Below, piece by piece: positions 24,101-30,405 of a stretch of DNA of 60,000 bases. Location: positions 1,228,001 through 1,288,000 of the forward strand of contig NC_064034.1 of the NCBI RefSeq assembly GCF_932526225.1, given 5' to 3'. Within the stretch, counting starts at the first letter, position 1, and each line of letters opens with the position of its first letter. Source of the DNA: Nematostella vectensis. Taxonomy: Eukaryota > Cnidaria > Anthozoa > Actiniaria > Edwardsiidae. A model generated the notes under the pieces. That model ran no database searches. It saw only the letters and a program-made list of their open reading frames with translations, and was not told the origin of the DNA. Made by a program: the position numbers and the translations under genes.

Positions 24101-27100
24101 CCCTTGGCGGGTAAACGGGTACTTTGCACATTGCAAGAACACACTACACGCGAAAGACGTCCCACTAGAGGCCCGCGACCCGCACACGATGACGGGATAT
24201 CGGAGTTTCGGGACGCTTAGCGTACGCGACTGCATTCGCACCATGTTCAGCTCGCATAACGAGATCGTGGACATCTGGAGTCACCTGTTGCCCGCGCTAG
24301 CCTTTATAGCTTACTTCATTTATGTATTCAAGGACCGGGCCGTGGTCGGGAACCCTGAGGTTTACCCGTTGCTGTGCATAGCGATCGGCGGGATCACCTT
24401 CCACGTGGGTAGCGCGCTAGCTCACTTATTCAGCTGTCTGTCGCTACGGGCGAATCACCTGTGCTTCTACATGGACTACGCGGCGATCAGCATTTACTCG
24501 CTGACCGCGGGGCAGAGCTTTTATTTCTACTCGCGGCCATCGCGTACCGAGTGGACGCTGATCTCGTCCCCCGCGCTCTACTTGTGCGGTAACATGGTTA
24601 TGTGCCTTCTTAACATGCTCCTCAGCTGCGCGTCGCGGCACAAGATGCGCTCCATCCGCTTCTACGTCCGCACACTTCTCTACGTCTTCAAATGGATGTA
24701 TGACAGCATGCCGCCTTTTCTGCGCGTGGTCACGTGTAGTTCCACCGCTGACTGCTACCCGCCGGCTCTCACGATGCTCTACCTGCAGACGGCGTTTTAC
24801 GCGGTGGCGGCGCTGGTGAACGCCTTCCGTATCCCCGAGTGCTGGGCGCCGGGCACGTTTGATCTGATTGGACGAAGCCATCATATCATGCACGTGTTTG
24901 TGACAGTAGCGTACTATTACTGTTTCCAGGCCGGGTATATGGACATGGTGGGCCGGGCCGCTACCCTGGCTACCCTCCCTCAGCCCACGGCTTTCCTCAC
25001 CTTTGGCTTGCTAGGGATACTCACCGTTGGGAACGTTATTATCGGCGTGTTGTGCGCACGCGCGTGGCTGGTCGAGGAAGATTGGGTCGGGCAGACGCGC
25101 GGGAAATACCCAGTGATTTACAGAAGGACGGGAAATTATGAGCAAGTTAACAATGATGAAAATGTCAAAAAATGACCATGTCTTACATACTTCGACCGAT
25201 GAAACAATCTTTTTATCTATTTTGTTTAGATCCGGTTTATATTTGTCGTAAATAAAAATAAAAACTAAATGTGCGCTCTATATTGCGTACGCTTTTGTTG
25301 CTCTCTGGTTTGAACCATCACCCCCTATATCTTCCTCTCAAAAAAACAAAAATACATGATGGGTGACCCAGGTCACTATCCCTCTCGCTTGTAATGGTTA
25401 CTGAATATTACCATATTTTATTTGATCGCGGTAACGTATGGAGAAGTTATCTGGCCTCCATAGCCTTCAAGTTGTATTTACAATATGATACTTATAATTG
25501 CCTTGGGCACGTGACTGTCTTGATTATGTTGTTGTCCTTCTATTGGTCTGTAAGGTGCGAGTAATTTAAGTGCTTATAACACAGTGTGTTTGTATCTAAT
25601 ATTATCACACCGTGTTTAGGGGTCTCATATTATTATTACACCGTGTGTAGGGGTCTAATATTATTATTACACCGTGTGTAGGGGTCTAATATTGTTATAA
25701 CACCGTGTGTAGGGGTCTAATAGAAGGTGGAGCTCTCTCCAGTCCCAGGAGTTTACTGCATTGTACACGGCTATTGCTACACTCGTCTGCTGCAGTGACG
25801 TCTCCTCTCAGATGACAGTCGGTGAGTCGTCAGGGGGAGAGGGGGCAAGTTTGTGAGTCGTCATTAGGGAGAGGGAGCAAGTTGGTGAGTCGTCATGGGG
25901 GAAAGGGGGCAAGTTGGTGAGTTGTCATGGGGGAGAGGGGGCAAGTTGGTGAGTCGTCATGGGGGGAGAGGGGGCAAGTTGGTGATTCGTCATGGGGGAG
26001 GGGGCAAGTTGGTGAGTCGTCATGTGGGAGAGGGGGCAAGTTGGTGAGTCGTCATGGGGGAAAGGGGGCAAGTTGGTGAGTCGTCATGTGGGAGAGGGGG
26101 CAAGTTGGTGAGTCGTCATTAGGGAGAGGGAGCAAGTTGGTGAGTCGTCATGGGGGAAAGGGGGCAAGTTGGTGAGTTGTCATGGGGGAGAGGGGGCAAG
26201 TTGGTGAGTCGTCATGGGGGGAGAGGGGGCAAGTTGGTGATTCGTCATGGGGGAGGGGGCAAGTTGGTGAGTCGTCATGTGGGAGAGGGGGCAAGTTGGT
26301 GAGTCGTCATGGGGGAAAGGGGGCAAGTTGGTGAGTCGTCATGTGGGAGAGGGGGCAAGTTGGTGAGTCGTCTTGTGGGAGAGGGGGCAAGTTGGTGATT
26401 CGTCATGGGGGGAGAGGGGGCAAGTTAGTGAGTCGTCATGTGGGAGAGGGGGCAAGTTGGTGAGTCCTCATGTTGAAGAGGGGGCAAGTTGGTGAGTCGT
26501 CATGTGGGAGAGGGGGCAAGTTGGTGAGTCATCATGGGGGAGAGGGGGCAAGTTGGTGAGTCATCATGGGGGAGAGGGGGCAAGTTGGTGATTCGTCATG
26601 GGGGGAGAGGGGGCAAGTTGGTGATTCGTCATGGGGGGAGAGGGGGCAATTTGGTGATTCGTCATGGGGGGAGAGGGGGCAAGTTGGTGAGTCGTCATGG
26701 GGGAGGGGGCAAGTTGGTAAGTCATCATGGGGGAGAGGGGGGAAGTTGGTGAGTCATCATGGGGGGAGAGGGGGGCAAGTTGGTGAGTCATCGTGGGGGG
26801 AGAGGGGTCAAGTTGGTGAGTCCTCATGTGGAAGAGGGGGCAAGTTGGTAAGTCGACATGGGGGGAGAGGGGGCAAGTTGGTGGGTCGTCATGTGGAAGC
26901 GAGTATATTAATAGTATGTAAAGTCCCACAGAGTTCCTAACAATGGTACAATGTGGATAACTCTAGCCTAAGATTAATGTTGTCTTGTGTCTGCAGAGCC
27001 GACTCGTCCCAGGCCCCTGTTCCTGGACATCATGCGTAACCTTCCGCTCATTCCCATGCCCCTGGAGATGGATGATGCCATATTTGGAGCTAATGCTGAT

Positions 27101-30100
27101 CGCTATATCAAGGAGGTATAGACGCTTAAACAATCACCCTCTTGTTAGATGTTTAGATTATACAGGTGCTTAAGTTAACTAACAATTCTTCTCTGTGTTA
27201 AGAGTCAGTCAGAAAGCGAGTGGTATAAGATGCTAGCCACATTGTGTTATTATGCTTGCTATAACTATCATACACATTTTGAGTATTTTGCGTTTGATAG
27301 TATTTTTTACTTTATTGTCGTTTTTCTGTAGGCTACACTAGCTGTCTGTGAAGTGGCCGACACCAGTGAGCAGATCAGCAACATGTTCATCCACTGCAGT
27401 TGGTGCAACGAAAACTTCAGTACCAAGGTCTTACAGCACCTCAAAGTAAGCGCTACCTCCGCCATATCCCACACCTGCAAACTACATACCTAAAACCACA
27501 CCCATAACTGTCGCCACAAGCACTTTAATACCAAGGTCTTACAGCACCTAAAAGTAAGCGCCACCTCCGCCATACCCCAGCCCTGCAATCTACACACCTT
27601 AAACCACACCCATACCTGTCGCCACAAGCACTTTAATACCAAGGTCTTACAGCACCTCAAAGTAAGGGCTATCCCCGCCATACCCCACCCCTGCAAACTA
27701 CATACCTAAAACCACACCCATACCTGTCGCCACAAGCACTTTAATAATACCAAGGTCTTACAGCACCTCAAAGTAAGGGCTATCCCCGCCATACCCTCAG
27801 CCCTGCAATCTACATCCTAAAACCACACCCATACCTGTCGCCACAAGCACTTTAATACCAAGGTCTTACAGCACCTCAAAGTAAGGGCTATCCCCGCCAT
27901 ACCCCAGCCCTGCAATCTACATACCTAAAACCACACCCATACCTGTCGCCACAAGCACTTTAATGCAAAGGTCTTACAGCACCTCAAAGTAAGGGTTATC
28001 CCCGCCATACCCCACCCCTGCAAACTACATACCTAAAACCACACCCATACCTGTCGCCACAAGCACTTTAATGCCAAGGTCTTACAGCACCTCAAAGTAA
28101 GGGCTATCCCCGCCATACCCCAGCCCTGCAATCTACATACCTAAAACCACACCCATACCTGTCGCCACAAGCACTTTAATGCCAAGGTCTTACAGCACCT
28201 CAAAATAAGGGCTATCCCCGCCATACCCCAGCCCTGCAATCTACATACCTAAAACCACACCCATACCTGTCGCCAGAAGCACTTTAATAATACCAAGGTC
28301 TTACAGCACCTCAAAGTAAGGGCTATCCCCGCCATACCCCATCCCTGCAATCTACATCCTAAAACCACACCCATACCTGTCGCCACAAGCACTTTAAAAC
28401 CAAGGTCTTACAGCACCTCAAAGCACCTCCGCCATACCCTACCCACCCCCACCTCCAACACTGTACACTTTATATCTCACACAACTTGACACACACTACC
28501 CCACATCCGTCGCCATTCAAAGCAAGGCTTACCCCCCTCCCAAAACCACACCCACAAGACATGCCATGCATACCCTCAAGCACCATCCATGAAGCACAGG
28601 CTACCCAAGACTTCAAAGCATTAAACCTGTCCACACCCTCGGCAAACACGCGTACATATTCGCAAGTCGCACTTCTGCCGCACACGCTATAATCCAATCT
28701 AACTACCACAGAACTTTCCATTGAACTCGCTATAATCCAATCCAACTACCACAGAACTTTCCATTGAACTTGCTATAATCCAATCAAACTACCACAGAAC
28801 TTTTCATTGAACTCGCTATAATCCAAACCAACTACCACAGAACTTTCCATTGAACTCGCTATAATCCAATCCAACTACCACAGAACTTTTCATTGAACTC
28901 GCTATAATCCAATCCAACTACCACAGAACTTTCCATTGAACTCGCTATAATCCAATCCAACTACCACAGAACTTTCCATTGAACTCGCTATAATCCAATC
29001 CAACTACCACAGAATTTTCCATTCAACTCGCTATAGTGTATTGATGGATTTTGTGCCCTGATAGTTGTTTTATCGCAGATTCAACTTGCCGCTGTTGCCG
29101 CCAATGACATGAAAAACGTGTTTTCTACGCTACTTAGTCTACTGGTACGTGTCTTGTTATAGTCACTCTTTTACAGTTTTTATAATCACCCTTAAGTGAA
29201 CAAAAATGGTCCCGTCCCTTCCATCTAGTTGCTGGTATTTACCCCCCCCCCCCCCCCCTCCTCCTGCAAATGTTCGTTTGTTTACTAAGACCCCGTCCCT
29301 TCAATCTAGTTGCTGGAAGACCCCCTTCAGCTGCAGCGCATCAAGAGTGCGGTCGATGATGGGGACGGCATTCTCGGTAAGGTCATAACCACATTGATCA
29401 TAAAATAATCCGCAACTCTGTGTACAACTCTGTGACTTACGCGTGACAACGTTAGCGACTGCTTCACAAATACACACTTTTCTTCTTCCCCTTTGTGTTG
29501 TTGTCATACTCATCCATATCTCCGTGTGTATTTCATCGCTAGTCAAGTAACAAAAATAAACACTTTTCTATCCCCCCTTCCTAAAAGTGTTGTTGTCATA
29601 ATCTCGTCCGTTTATCCGTGTTGTTGTTCAGCGCTAGTCAAGTAAAACAAATGAACACCTTTCTTTTTCTACTTATTTGTGTTGTCATTTATTTTCTTCG
29701 CTAGTCAAGTAACACAAATGAACAGCTTTTTTTTCTCCTTATTTGTGTTGTTGTCATTCATTTTCTTCGCTAGTCAAGTAACACAAATGAACACCTTTTT
29801 TTCTCCTTATTTGTGTTGTTGTCATTCATTTTCTTCGCTAGTCAAGTAACACAAATGAACACCTTTTTTTCTCCTTATTTGTGTTGTTGTCATTCATTTT
29901 CTTCGCTAGTCAAGTAACACAAATGAACACCTTTTTTTCTCCTTATTTGTGTTGTTGTCGTGCAGCTCTAGTCAAGTCGAATAACGCATCAGACAGCCGG
30001 CGTGCGTACCAGTGCATCAAGTTCCTCGTGCAGCTGGCGCACCGCTGCCCCACGGCGAAGGACTACCTGCTACAGAACTCCACGCGGTGGCAGTGGGCCG

Positions 30101-30324
30101 TGCAGTGGCTCAAGAAGAAGATGAGCGAGCACTACTGGCCACCGCAGTCCTACTCGTCTAACGAGCACTCGACCAGCCGAACATTCCAGCGCACGTCCAG
30201 CGCCGCGGACACCCTCGCAGAGGCCACCGCCCTCCTCACTGAACTAGACGCAGGGGACATGCTGGACGACTCTACCCAGAGTACGGGGGAGGAATGGGAC
30301 AAGGATACCTCTACCTCCCCCTGA
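4659..30324 (+). CDS. USP24: Ubiquitin carboxyl-terminal hydrolase 24, C-terminal 1,022 codons in 25 exons
   Basis: Deubiquitinating cysteine protease of the USP family (peptidase C19). Exons: 4659-4770, 6035-6179, 6291-6404, 6718-6758, 7399-7525, 7682-7735, 8076-8158, 8353-8491, 9017-9136, 12247-12497, 12963-13102, 15844-15982, 16536-16695, 17450-17539, 18074-18177, 20475-20588, 20724-20823, 21338-21457, 22909-22992, 25713-25821, 26997-27115, 27332-27445, 29079-29144, 29310-29376, 29966-30324. All joins keep phase and use GT-AG. The order Cys box, zinc-ribbon cysteines, His box and long helical C-terminus matches vertebrate USP24 rather than USP9X or USP34; the end (KKKMSEHYW, then TFQRT) is diagnostic. 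The partner N-terminal half (~1,600 residues in man) must lie left of 4659. One donor is unusual (gttggt after 12497). Many introns carry arrays built from the exon borders. Confidence 0.93.
4855..6030. repeat. Composite tandem array, units of ~30-60 bp, in a USP24 intron
   Basis: Alternating modules contain CAGACCTTCAGGTCGT and TTATAAGTTTTGTATAATAG. The array ends at the real acceptor: the unit core CAGACCTTCAGGT resembles the exon 6035 border (cagact...cttcagGT), so each module carries a decoy cttcag|GT. The exon-derived part is short, so a shared origin is only possible. Confidence 0.85.
6291..6404 (+). CDS. USP24: USP24 catalytic Cys-box exon
   Basis: Encodes [20 protein letters not shown] and ends LYMQPGIRE. 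The nucleophile is the Cys of GATCYMN (codon 6351-6353), the USP Cys box. NAGATCYMN, not NLGNTC, is the form used by the USP9X/USP24 subgroup. Phase 0 on both sides; donor gtaagg. Confidence 0.95.
6718..8491 (+). CDS. USP24: USP24 catalytic domain: fingers/zinc-ribbon exons
   Basis: Exons 6718-6758, 7399-7525, 7682-7735, 8076-8158, 8353-8491. They encode in order [41 protein letters not shown] (the QQDAxEF box that USPs carry after the Cys box), then the two zinc knuckles: KICKEC (exon 8076) and FCEKC (exon 8353). All four cysteines are present, so the fingers can bind zinc. Two of these exons (7399 and 8353) have extra copies of their own 5' border in the preceding intron. Confidence 0.93.
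7001..7390 (+). repeat. 65-bp array: six copies of the acceptor and 5' edge of exon 7399
   Basis: Each unit holds cttggcag|CGTGTTTCACCAGATCCA and the following ~20 bp of exon-like sequence plus a pyrimidine-rich stretch. Unit starts are 7001, 7066, 7131, 7196 (catggcag), 7261 and 7326; the true acceptor unit is at 7391. All AG dinucleotides are kept. Since 65 is not a multiple of three, entering at an upstream copy ends at a TGA within one or two units, so only the last acceptor is productive. Confidence 0.95.
8236..8297 (+). repeat. Decayed copy of the acceptor and start of exon 8353
   Basis: gtctcattgttaattataag followed by a GATGCTTTTCTACTCGCTC-like stretch repeats, 104 bp upstream, the sequence at 8340-8400 (gtctcattgtcag|ATATG...). 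The copy has TTAA where the true site has TCAG, so its acceptor is dead. Confidence 0.8.
9017..9136 (+). CDS. USP24: USP24 catalytic exon, core strand segment
   Basis: Encodes [20 protein letters not shown], then [17 protein letters not shown]. The [12 protein letters not shown] segment is the conserved USP strand before the His box. Phase 0 to phase 0; acceptor gtccag, donor gtaggt. Confidence 0.93.
9515..11880. repeat. 29-bp minisatellite, ~81 copies, in a USP24 intron
   Basis: Unit core GGGCTAGGTCTGATGTTCTT followed by CCTATGTGA. Variants (TCCAATG, GACTAGG, CTATGTC, CCCATG) are scattered, with some larger blocks recurring. It passes without a break into the 51-bp array next to it, which shares GGGCTAGGTCTGATGTT. 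Confidence 0.95.
11881..12246 (+). repeat. 51-bp array: seven copies of the acceptor and 5' edge of exon 12247
   Basis: Each unit is the exon border ccctgtgttta(g/a)|TTTCCGTGGACTCTCGAC plus GGGCTAGGTCTGATnTTAT from the 29-bp repeat. The acceptor AG is intact in the units starting near 12034, 12085 and 12187 and lost (taat) in the others. Using an upstream copy would read FPWTLDMG and then TAG. All six frames happen to be open or nearly so because 51 is a multiple of three, giving long spurious ORFs. Confidence 0.95.
12247..13102 (+). CDS. USP24: USP24 catalytic His-box exons 12247-12497 and 12963-13102
   Basis: The first exon reads [14 protein letters not shown], then a Ser-rich linker, then [20 protein letters not shown]. 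The catalytic His is in AGHYYS (codon 12469-12471). The second exon carries [15 protein letters not shown] with the Asn/Asp of the triad region, and [13 protein letters not shown]. They join through AG|G with an unusual donor, gttggt; the alternative gtatgc three bases later would break the frame. The linker is longer and more serine-rich than the surrounding fold, as in vertebrate USP24. Confidence 0.93.
13125..15830. repeat. ~115-bp tandem array in a USP24 intron, ~13 copies, split by a transposon
   Basis: Units contain CTAGTAGCTTGTGTCTTCTT and AGGTACGATGCTAGAAACAA. Several units carry gtacgtacg like the donor of the exon ending at 13102 (G|gtacgtacgg), so the array may have started from that border. 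It is interrupted from 13428 to 14650 by an inverted-repeat element. Numerous small ORFs here are repeat translations. Confidence 0.9.
13428..14650. mobile_element. 1,223-bp non-autonomous DNA transposon, 140-bp TIRs, GAAA target duplication
   Basis: The ends 13428-13567 and 14511-14650 are inverted copies of each other over 140 bp, each starting TGTACAGGACCCGAAATGAT and holding several direct sub-repeats GGACCCGAAACGATCCC. The element sits in a unit of the 115-bp array; the flanking GAAA occurs at 13424-13427 and again at 14651-14654, while uninterrupted units have it once. The 943-bp interior has no credible transposase. The TGT...ACA ends with a 4-bp duplication exclude mariner, hAT and piggyBac types; the superfamily is not determined. 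Confidence 0.9.
15844..16695 (+). CDS. USP24: USP24 exons 15844-15982 and 16536-16695, end of catalytic domain and linker
   Basis: The first exon encodes [14 protein letters not shown], the last conserved strand of the USP fold. The second is a Ser/Pro-rich linker ([18 protein letters not shown]) followed by [20 protein letters not shown]. The 3' end of the second exon is copied six times in the next intron. Confidence 0.92.
15983..16140. repeat. Degenerate ~30-bp repeat directly after a USP24 donor
   Basis: Degenerate units of ACGTGGTGTGACATGACCTT start at the donor of the exon ending at 15982 (AG|gtgcgtgacgtgg). Only intronic bases are clearly repeated. Confidence 0.7.
16696..17090 (+). 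repeat. 64-bp array: six copies of the 3' edge and donor of exon 16536-16695
   Basis: Each unit repeats ~54 bp of the exon end (AATATTCCGGGACAAAAT ... GTATACAGAGAATG) with its donor gtatgt and ~10 intron bases. Decoy donors lie at 16760, 16824, 16888, 16952, 17016 and 17080 (gtgtgt). Reading past the true donor shifts frame every unit and ends in a stop in the second copy. Confidence 0.95.
17450..18177 (+). CDS. USP24: USP24 exons 17450-17539 and 18074-18177
   Basis: Encode [20 protein letters not shown] and [18 protein letters not shown], ending RTTKKLR. These are the first helices of the C-terminal domain behind the protease fold, matching vertebrate USP24 in order and spacing. Exon borders are gcag/gtaaga and gacag/gtaagt. 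Confidence 0.92.
17764..17962. mobile_element. MITE-like inverted repeat, ~200 bp
   Basis: Imperfect inverted ends: TTAAGGTTGGTTCTTACAAG then GACGCAAGTGCAAGCG on the left, complement of the right end CGCTTGCGCTTACGTCC then AAGTTAAAAGCGACC. The interior is short and repeats GCAAGCGTAAGCGCAA-like words. It lies within the USP24 intron 17540-18073. No coding capacity. Confidence 0.65.
18535..20470 (+). repeat. 39-bp minisatellite, ~49 copies, abutting the acceptor of exon 20475
   Basis: Unit CCTACAAACCCCTCTGTTGT followed by TAAAAAAAGGATACTTAAT. The final copy is the acceptor itself: CCTACAAACCCCTCTGTTGT then cccag|GATGCAG. Thus the unit appears to be the intron end plus ~6 bp of exon (GGATAC against GGATGC). 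Main variants are TACTTAAT, TACTTGAT and TACTAAAT. Confidence 0.93.
20475..20823 (+). CDS. USP24: USP24 exons 20475-20588 and 20724-20823
   Basis: Encode [35 protein letters not shown] and [20 protein letters not shown], equivalent to the vertebrate segment that ends in a conserved PFLLE/IFLLE-x-VR motif. Phase 2 between them. The first exon has its last 22 bases and donor duplicated immediately downstream. Confidence 0.92.
20559..20618 (+). repeat. 30-bp tandem duplication of the 3' end and donor of exon 20475-20588
   Basis: GGAAAGGGGCAAAGGCTACA followed by TCAG|gtaag occurs at the true exon end (donor 20589) and once more with a second donor at 20619. Using the second donor would include AGG TAA, a stop. 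This is the youngest and simplest case of the border-duplication pattern. Confidence 0.9.
21013..21337 (+). repeat. ~82-bp array: four copies of the acceptor and 5' edge of exon 21338
   Basis: Exon-like starts at 21013, 21091, 21169 and 21256 precede the true exon at 21338. Each has gtgtttctag|GAGTCCGG (or a decayed form) and ~45 bp of exon-like sequence (TTCTATTCTCTGATTGATTC). Spacings are 78, 78, 87 and 82. The first copy is the most decayed (ctctag|TAGTCC). Confidence 0.93.
21338..22992 (+). CDS. USP24: USP24 exons 21338-21457 and 22909-22992
   Basis: Encode [38 protein letters not shown] and, in the next exon, [20 protein letters not shown]. Donors gtgagt and gtaagt. The 1.45-kb intron between them is filled by two unrelated minisatellites; the following intron houses the PAQR gene. 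Confidence 0.9.
21590..21815. repeat. 39-bp minisatellite, ~6 copies
   Basis: Unit TACTTGTCTAAGGAGCGAAT followed by ACCTTGTGCGCCTGGGAAA, with alternate units showing AATTCC and GGATATAC. Period 39 keeps frames open on both strands; the ORFs are not genes. Confidence 0.92.
21960..22855. repeat. ~42-bp minisatellite, ~21 copies
   Basis: Unit CTATCGGCTGCCCCTAGTTA followed by CGCCTCTTTGCTGACCTCAGG. Variants change the CTGCCCC, CCTCTTT and CCCATTT parts. It lies in the intron before exon 22909 and shows no clear link to an exon border. Confidence 0.93.
23928..25175 (+). CDS. PAQR-family seven-transmembrane receptor, intronless, nested in USP24
   Basis: 415-aa progestin/adiponectin-receptor (PAQR) homologue. 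A basic, Ser/Arg-rich N-terminus of ~90 residues is followed by the family core: GYRSFG at 90-95, [12 protein letters not shown] at 108-119 (E and terminal H of the first metal-site motif), SALAHLFSC at 162-170, YMDYAAI at 181-187 and GRSHHIMH at 315-322. The His/Asp set expected for a zinc site, and thus for the ceramidase-like fold of PAQRs, is in place. The layout and the long N-terminus favour the membrane progestin receptor subgroup (PAQR5-9). The start is ATG 23928 (a TTG 12 bases earlier is in frame but unlikely). It lies, same strand, in the USP24 intron 22993-25712, has higher GC than its surroundings and its own poly(A) signal, consistent with an old retrocopy or an ancestral single-exon gene. 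Confidence 0.93.
   Translation: MKATTRRSRRRYRKSAKNESQTTLEKNDVEALTEKQPRSEQNNRNSVMIDRETVQAESPWRVNGYFAHCKNTLHAKDVPLEARDPHTMTGYRSFGTLSVRDCIRTMFSSHNEIVDIWSHLLPALAFIAYFIYVFKDRAVVGNPEVYPLLCIAIGGITFHVGSALAHLFSCLSLRANHLCFYMDYAAISIYSLTAGQSFYFYSRPSRTEWTLISSPALYLCGNMVMCLLNMLLSCASRHKMRSIRFYVRTLLYVFKWMYDSMPPFLRVVTCSSTADCYPPALTMLYLQTAFYAVAALVNAFRIPECWAPGTFDLIGRSHHIMHVFVTVAYYYCFQAGYMDMVGRAATLATLPQPTAFLTFGLLGILTVGNVIIGVLCARAWLVEEDWVGQTRGKYPVIYRRTGNYEQVNNDENVKK
25251..25256 (+). other. Poly(A) signal of the nested PAQR gene
   Basis: AATAAA 75 bp after the stop codon, followed by a second partially overlapping AATAAA. It lies in the sense strand of a USP24 intron, so it must be ignored by the host transcript. 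Confidence 0.7.
25605..25712 (+). repeat. 31-bp array: three copies of the acceptor and first bases of exon 25713
   Basis: acaccgtgtgtag|GGGTCTAAT is the true border. Three upstream units repeat it at 31-bp spacing (AG ending at 25619, 25650 and 25681), the first with gtttag and GGGTCTCAT. Between units is TATTATTATT-like sequence. Confidence 0.85.
25713..27445 (+). CDS. USP24: USP24 exons 25713-25821, 26997-27115 and 27332-27445
   Basis: Encode [20 protein letters not shown], then [20 protein letters not shown], then [20 protein letters not shown]. The RRWSS and FCNE/WCNENFS segments match vertebrate USP24 in position. Choosing the acceptor at 25712 (gtgtag) is required by phase; later AGs break the frame. 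Both donors, at 25822 and 27446, are followed by arrays built on themselves. Confidence 0.9.
25822..26905 (+). repeat. ~32-bp array, ~33 copies, repeating the donor of exon 25713-25821
   Basis: Units read GGTGAGTCGTCATGGGGGAG followed by AGGGGGCAAGTT. The first unit starts in the donor context GATGACAGTC|G gtgagtcgtca, so almost every unit carries a consensus donor GGTGAGT. A larger block of about 250 bp also seems duplicated (25,850s against 26,100s). Confidence 0.93.
27446..28430 (+). repeat. ~108-bp array: nine copies of the 3' edge and donor of exon 27332-27445
   Basis: Each unit includes ACCAAGGTCTTACAGCACCT then CAAA|gtaag from the exon end, plus ~80 bp of intron (CTAAAACCACACCCATACCT). 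Copies recur about every 108-112 bp; the last lacks the gtaag donor. Reading past the true donor meets TAA after ~16 codons. Confidence 0.95.
28680..29035. repeat. 44-bp minisatellite, ~8 copies, before exon 29079
   Basis: Unit CTCGCTATAATCCAATCCAA followed by CTACCACAGAACTTTCCATTGAA. The last copy ends in ATTCAACTCGC, close to the exon start ATTCAACTTGC (29079), so an origin from that border is possible. Confidence 0.92.
29079..29376 (+). CDS. USP24: USP24 exons 29079-29144 and 29310-29376
   Basis: Encode [20 protein letters not shown] and [20 protein letters not shown]. The second matches the vertebrate IEDPIQVERVKFVFE segment. Acceptors atcgcag and atctag, donors gtacgt and gtaagg; phase 0 then 1. 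Confidence 0.92.
29212..29309 (+). repeat. Upstream duplicate of the acceptor and start of exon 29310
   Basis: CCCGTCCCTTCCATCTAG|TTGCTGG at 29212-29236 duplicates CCCGTCCCTTCAATCTAG|TTGCTGG at the true border, 80 bp downstream. A run of 18-19 C lies in between (29242-29260). The decoy acceptor is intact but would run into the C-tract out of any USP24 match. Confidence 0.85.
29538..29965 (+). repeat. ~68-bp array: six decayed copies of the acceptor and start of the last USP24 exon
   Basis: Units share TGTTGTTGTCATTCATTTTC and GCTAGTCAAGTAACACAAAT with the true border tgttgttgtcgtgcag|CTCTAGTCAAGTCGAATAAC. GCTAGTCAAG starts near 29538, 29633, 29700, 29769, 29838 and 29905. One copy (29620-29640) keeps ttcag|CGCTAGTC; the others have lost the AG. 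Confidence 0.9.
29966..30324 (+). CDS. USP24: USP24 terminal exon
   Basis: Encodes the C-terminal 118 residues with [34 protein letters not shown] and [19 protein letters not shown], then an acidic tail ending DKDTSTSP and TGA at 30322-30324. The KKKMSEHYW and TFQRT motifs are the clearest USP24 signature in the window. GC is raised compared with the introns. Confidence 0.95.
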
Positions 30325-30405
30325 GCACTACCCCCCTCCCCCCTACTGTACTATAGTGATGTACTGGACGACTCTACCCAGAGTACGGGAGAGTAGATAG
30401 ATAAA
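30259..30405 (+). repeat. Duplicate of the USP24 C-terminal coding segment in the 3' UTR
   Basis: CTGGACGACTCTACCCAGAG then TACGGGGGAG at ~30261-30291 is repeated as CTGGACGACTCTACCCAGAG then TACGGGAGAG at ~30363-30392, beyond the stop codon. The copy is out of use as coding sequence. Confidence 0.9.

Noticed and set aside
24444-24893. 149-codon minus-strand ORF opposite the PAQR gene
   Set aside because: Antisense shadow of the conserved PAQR coding frame, Arg/His-rich without a domain.
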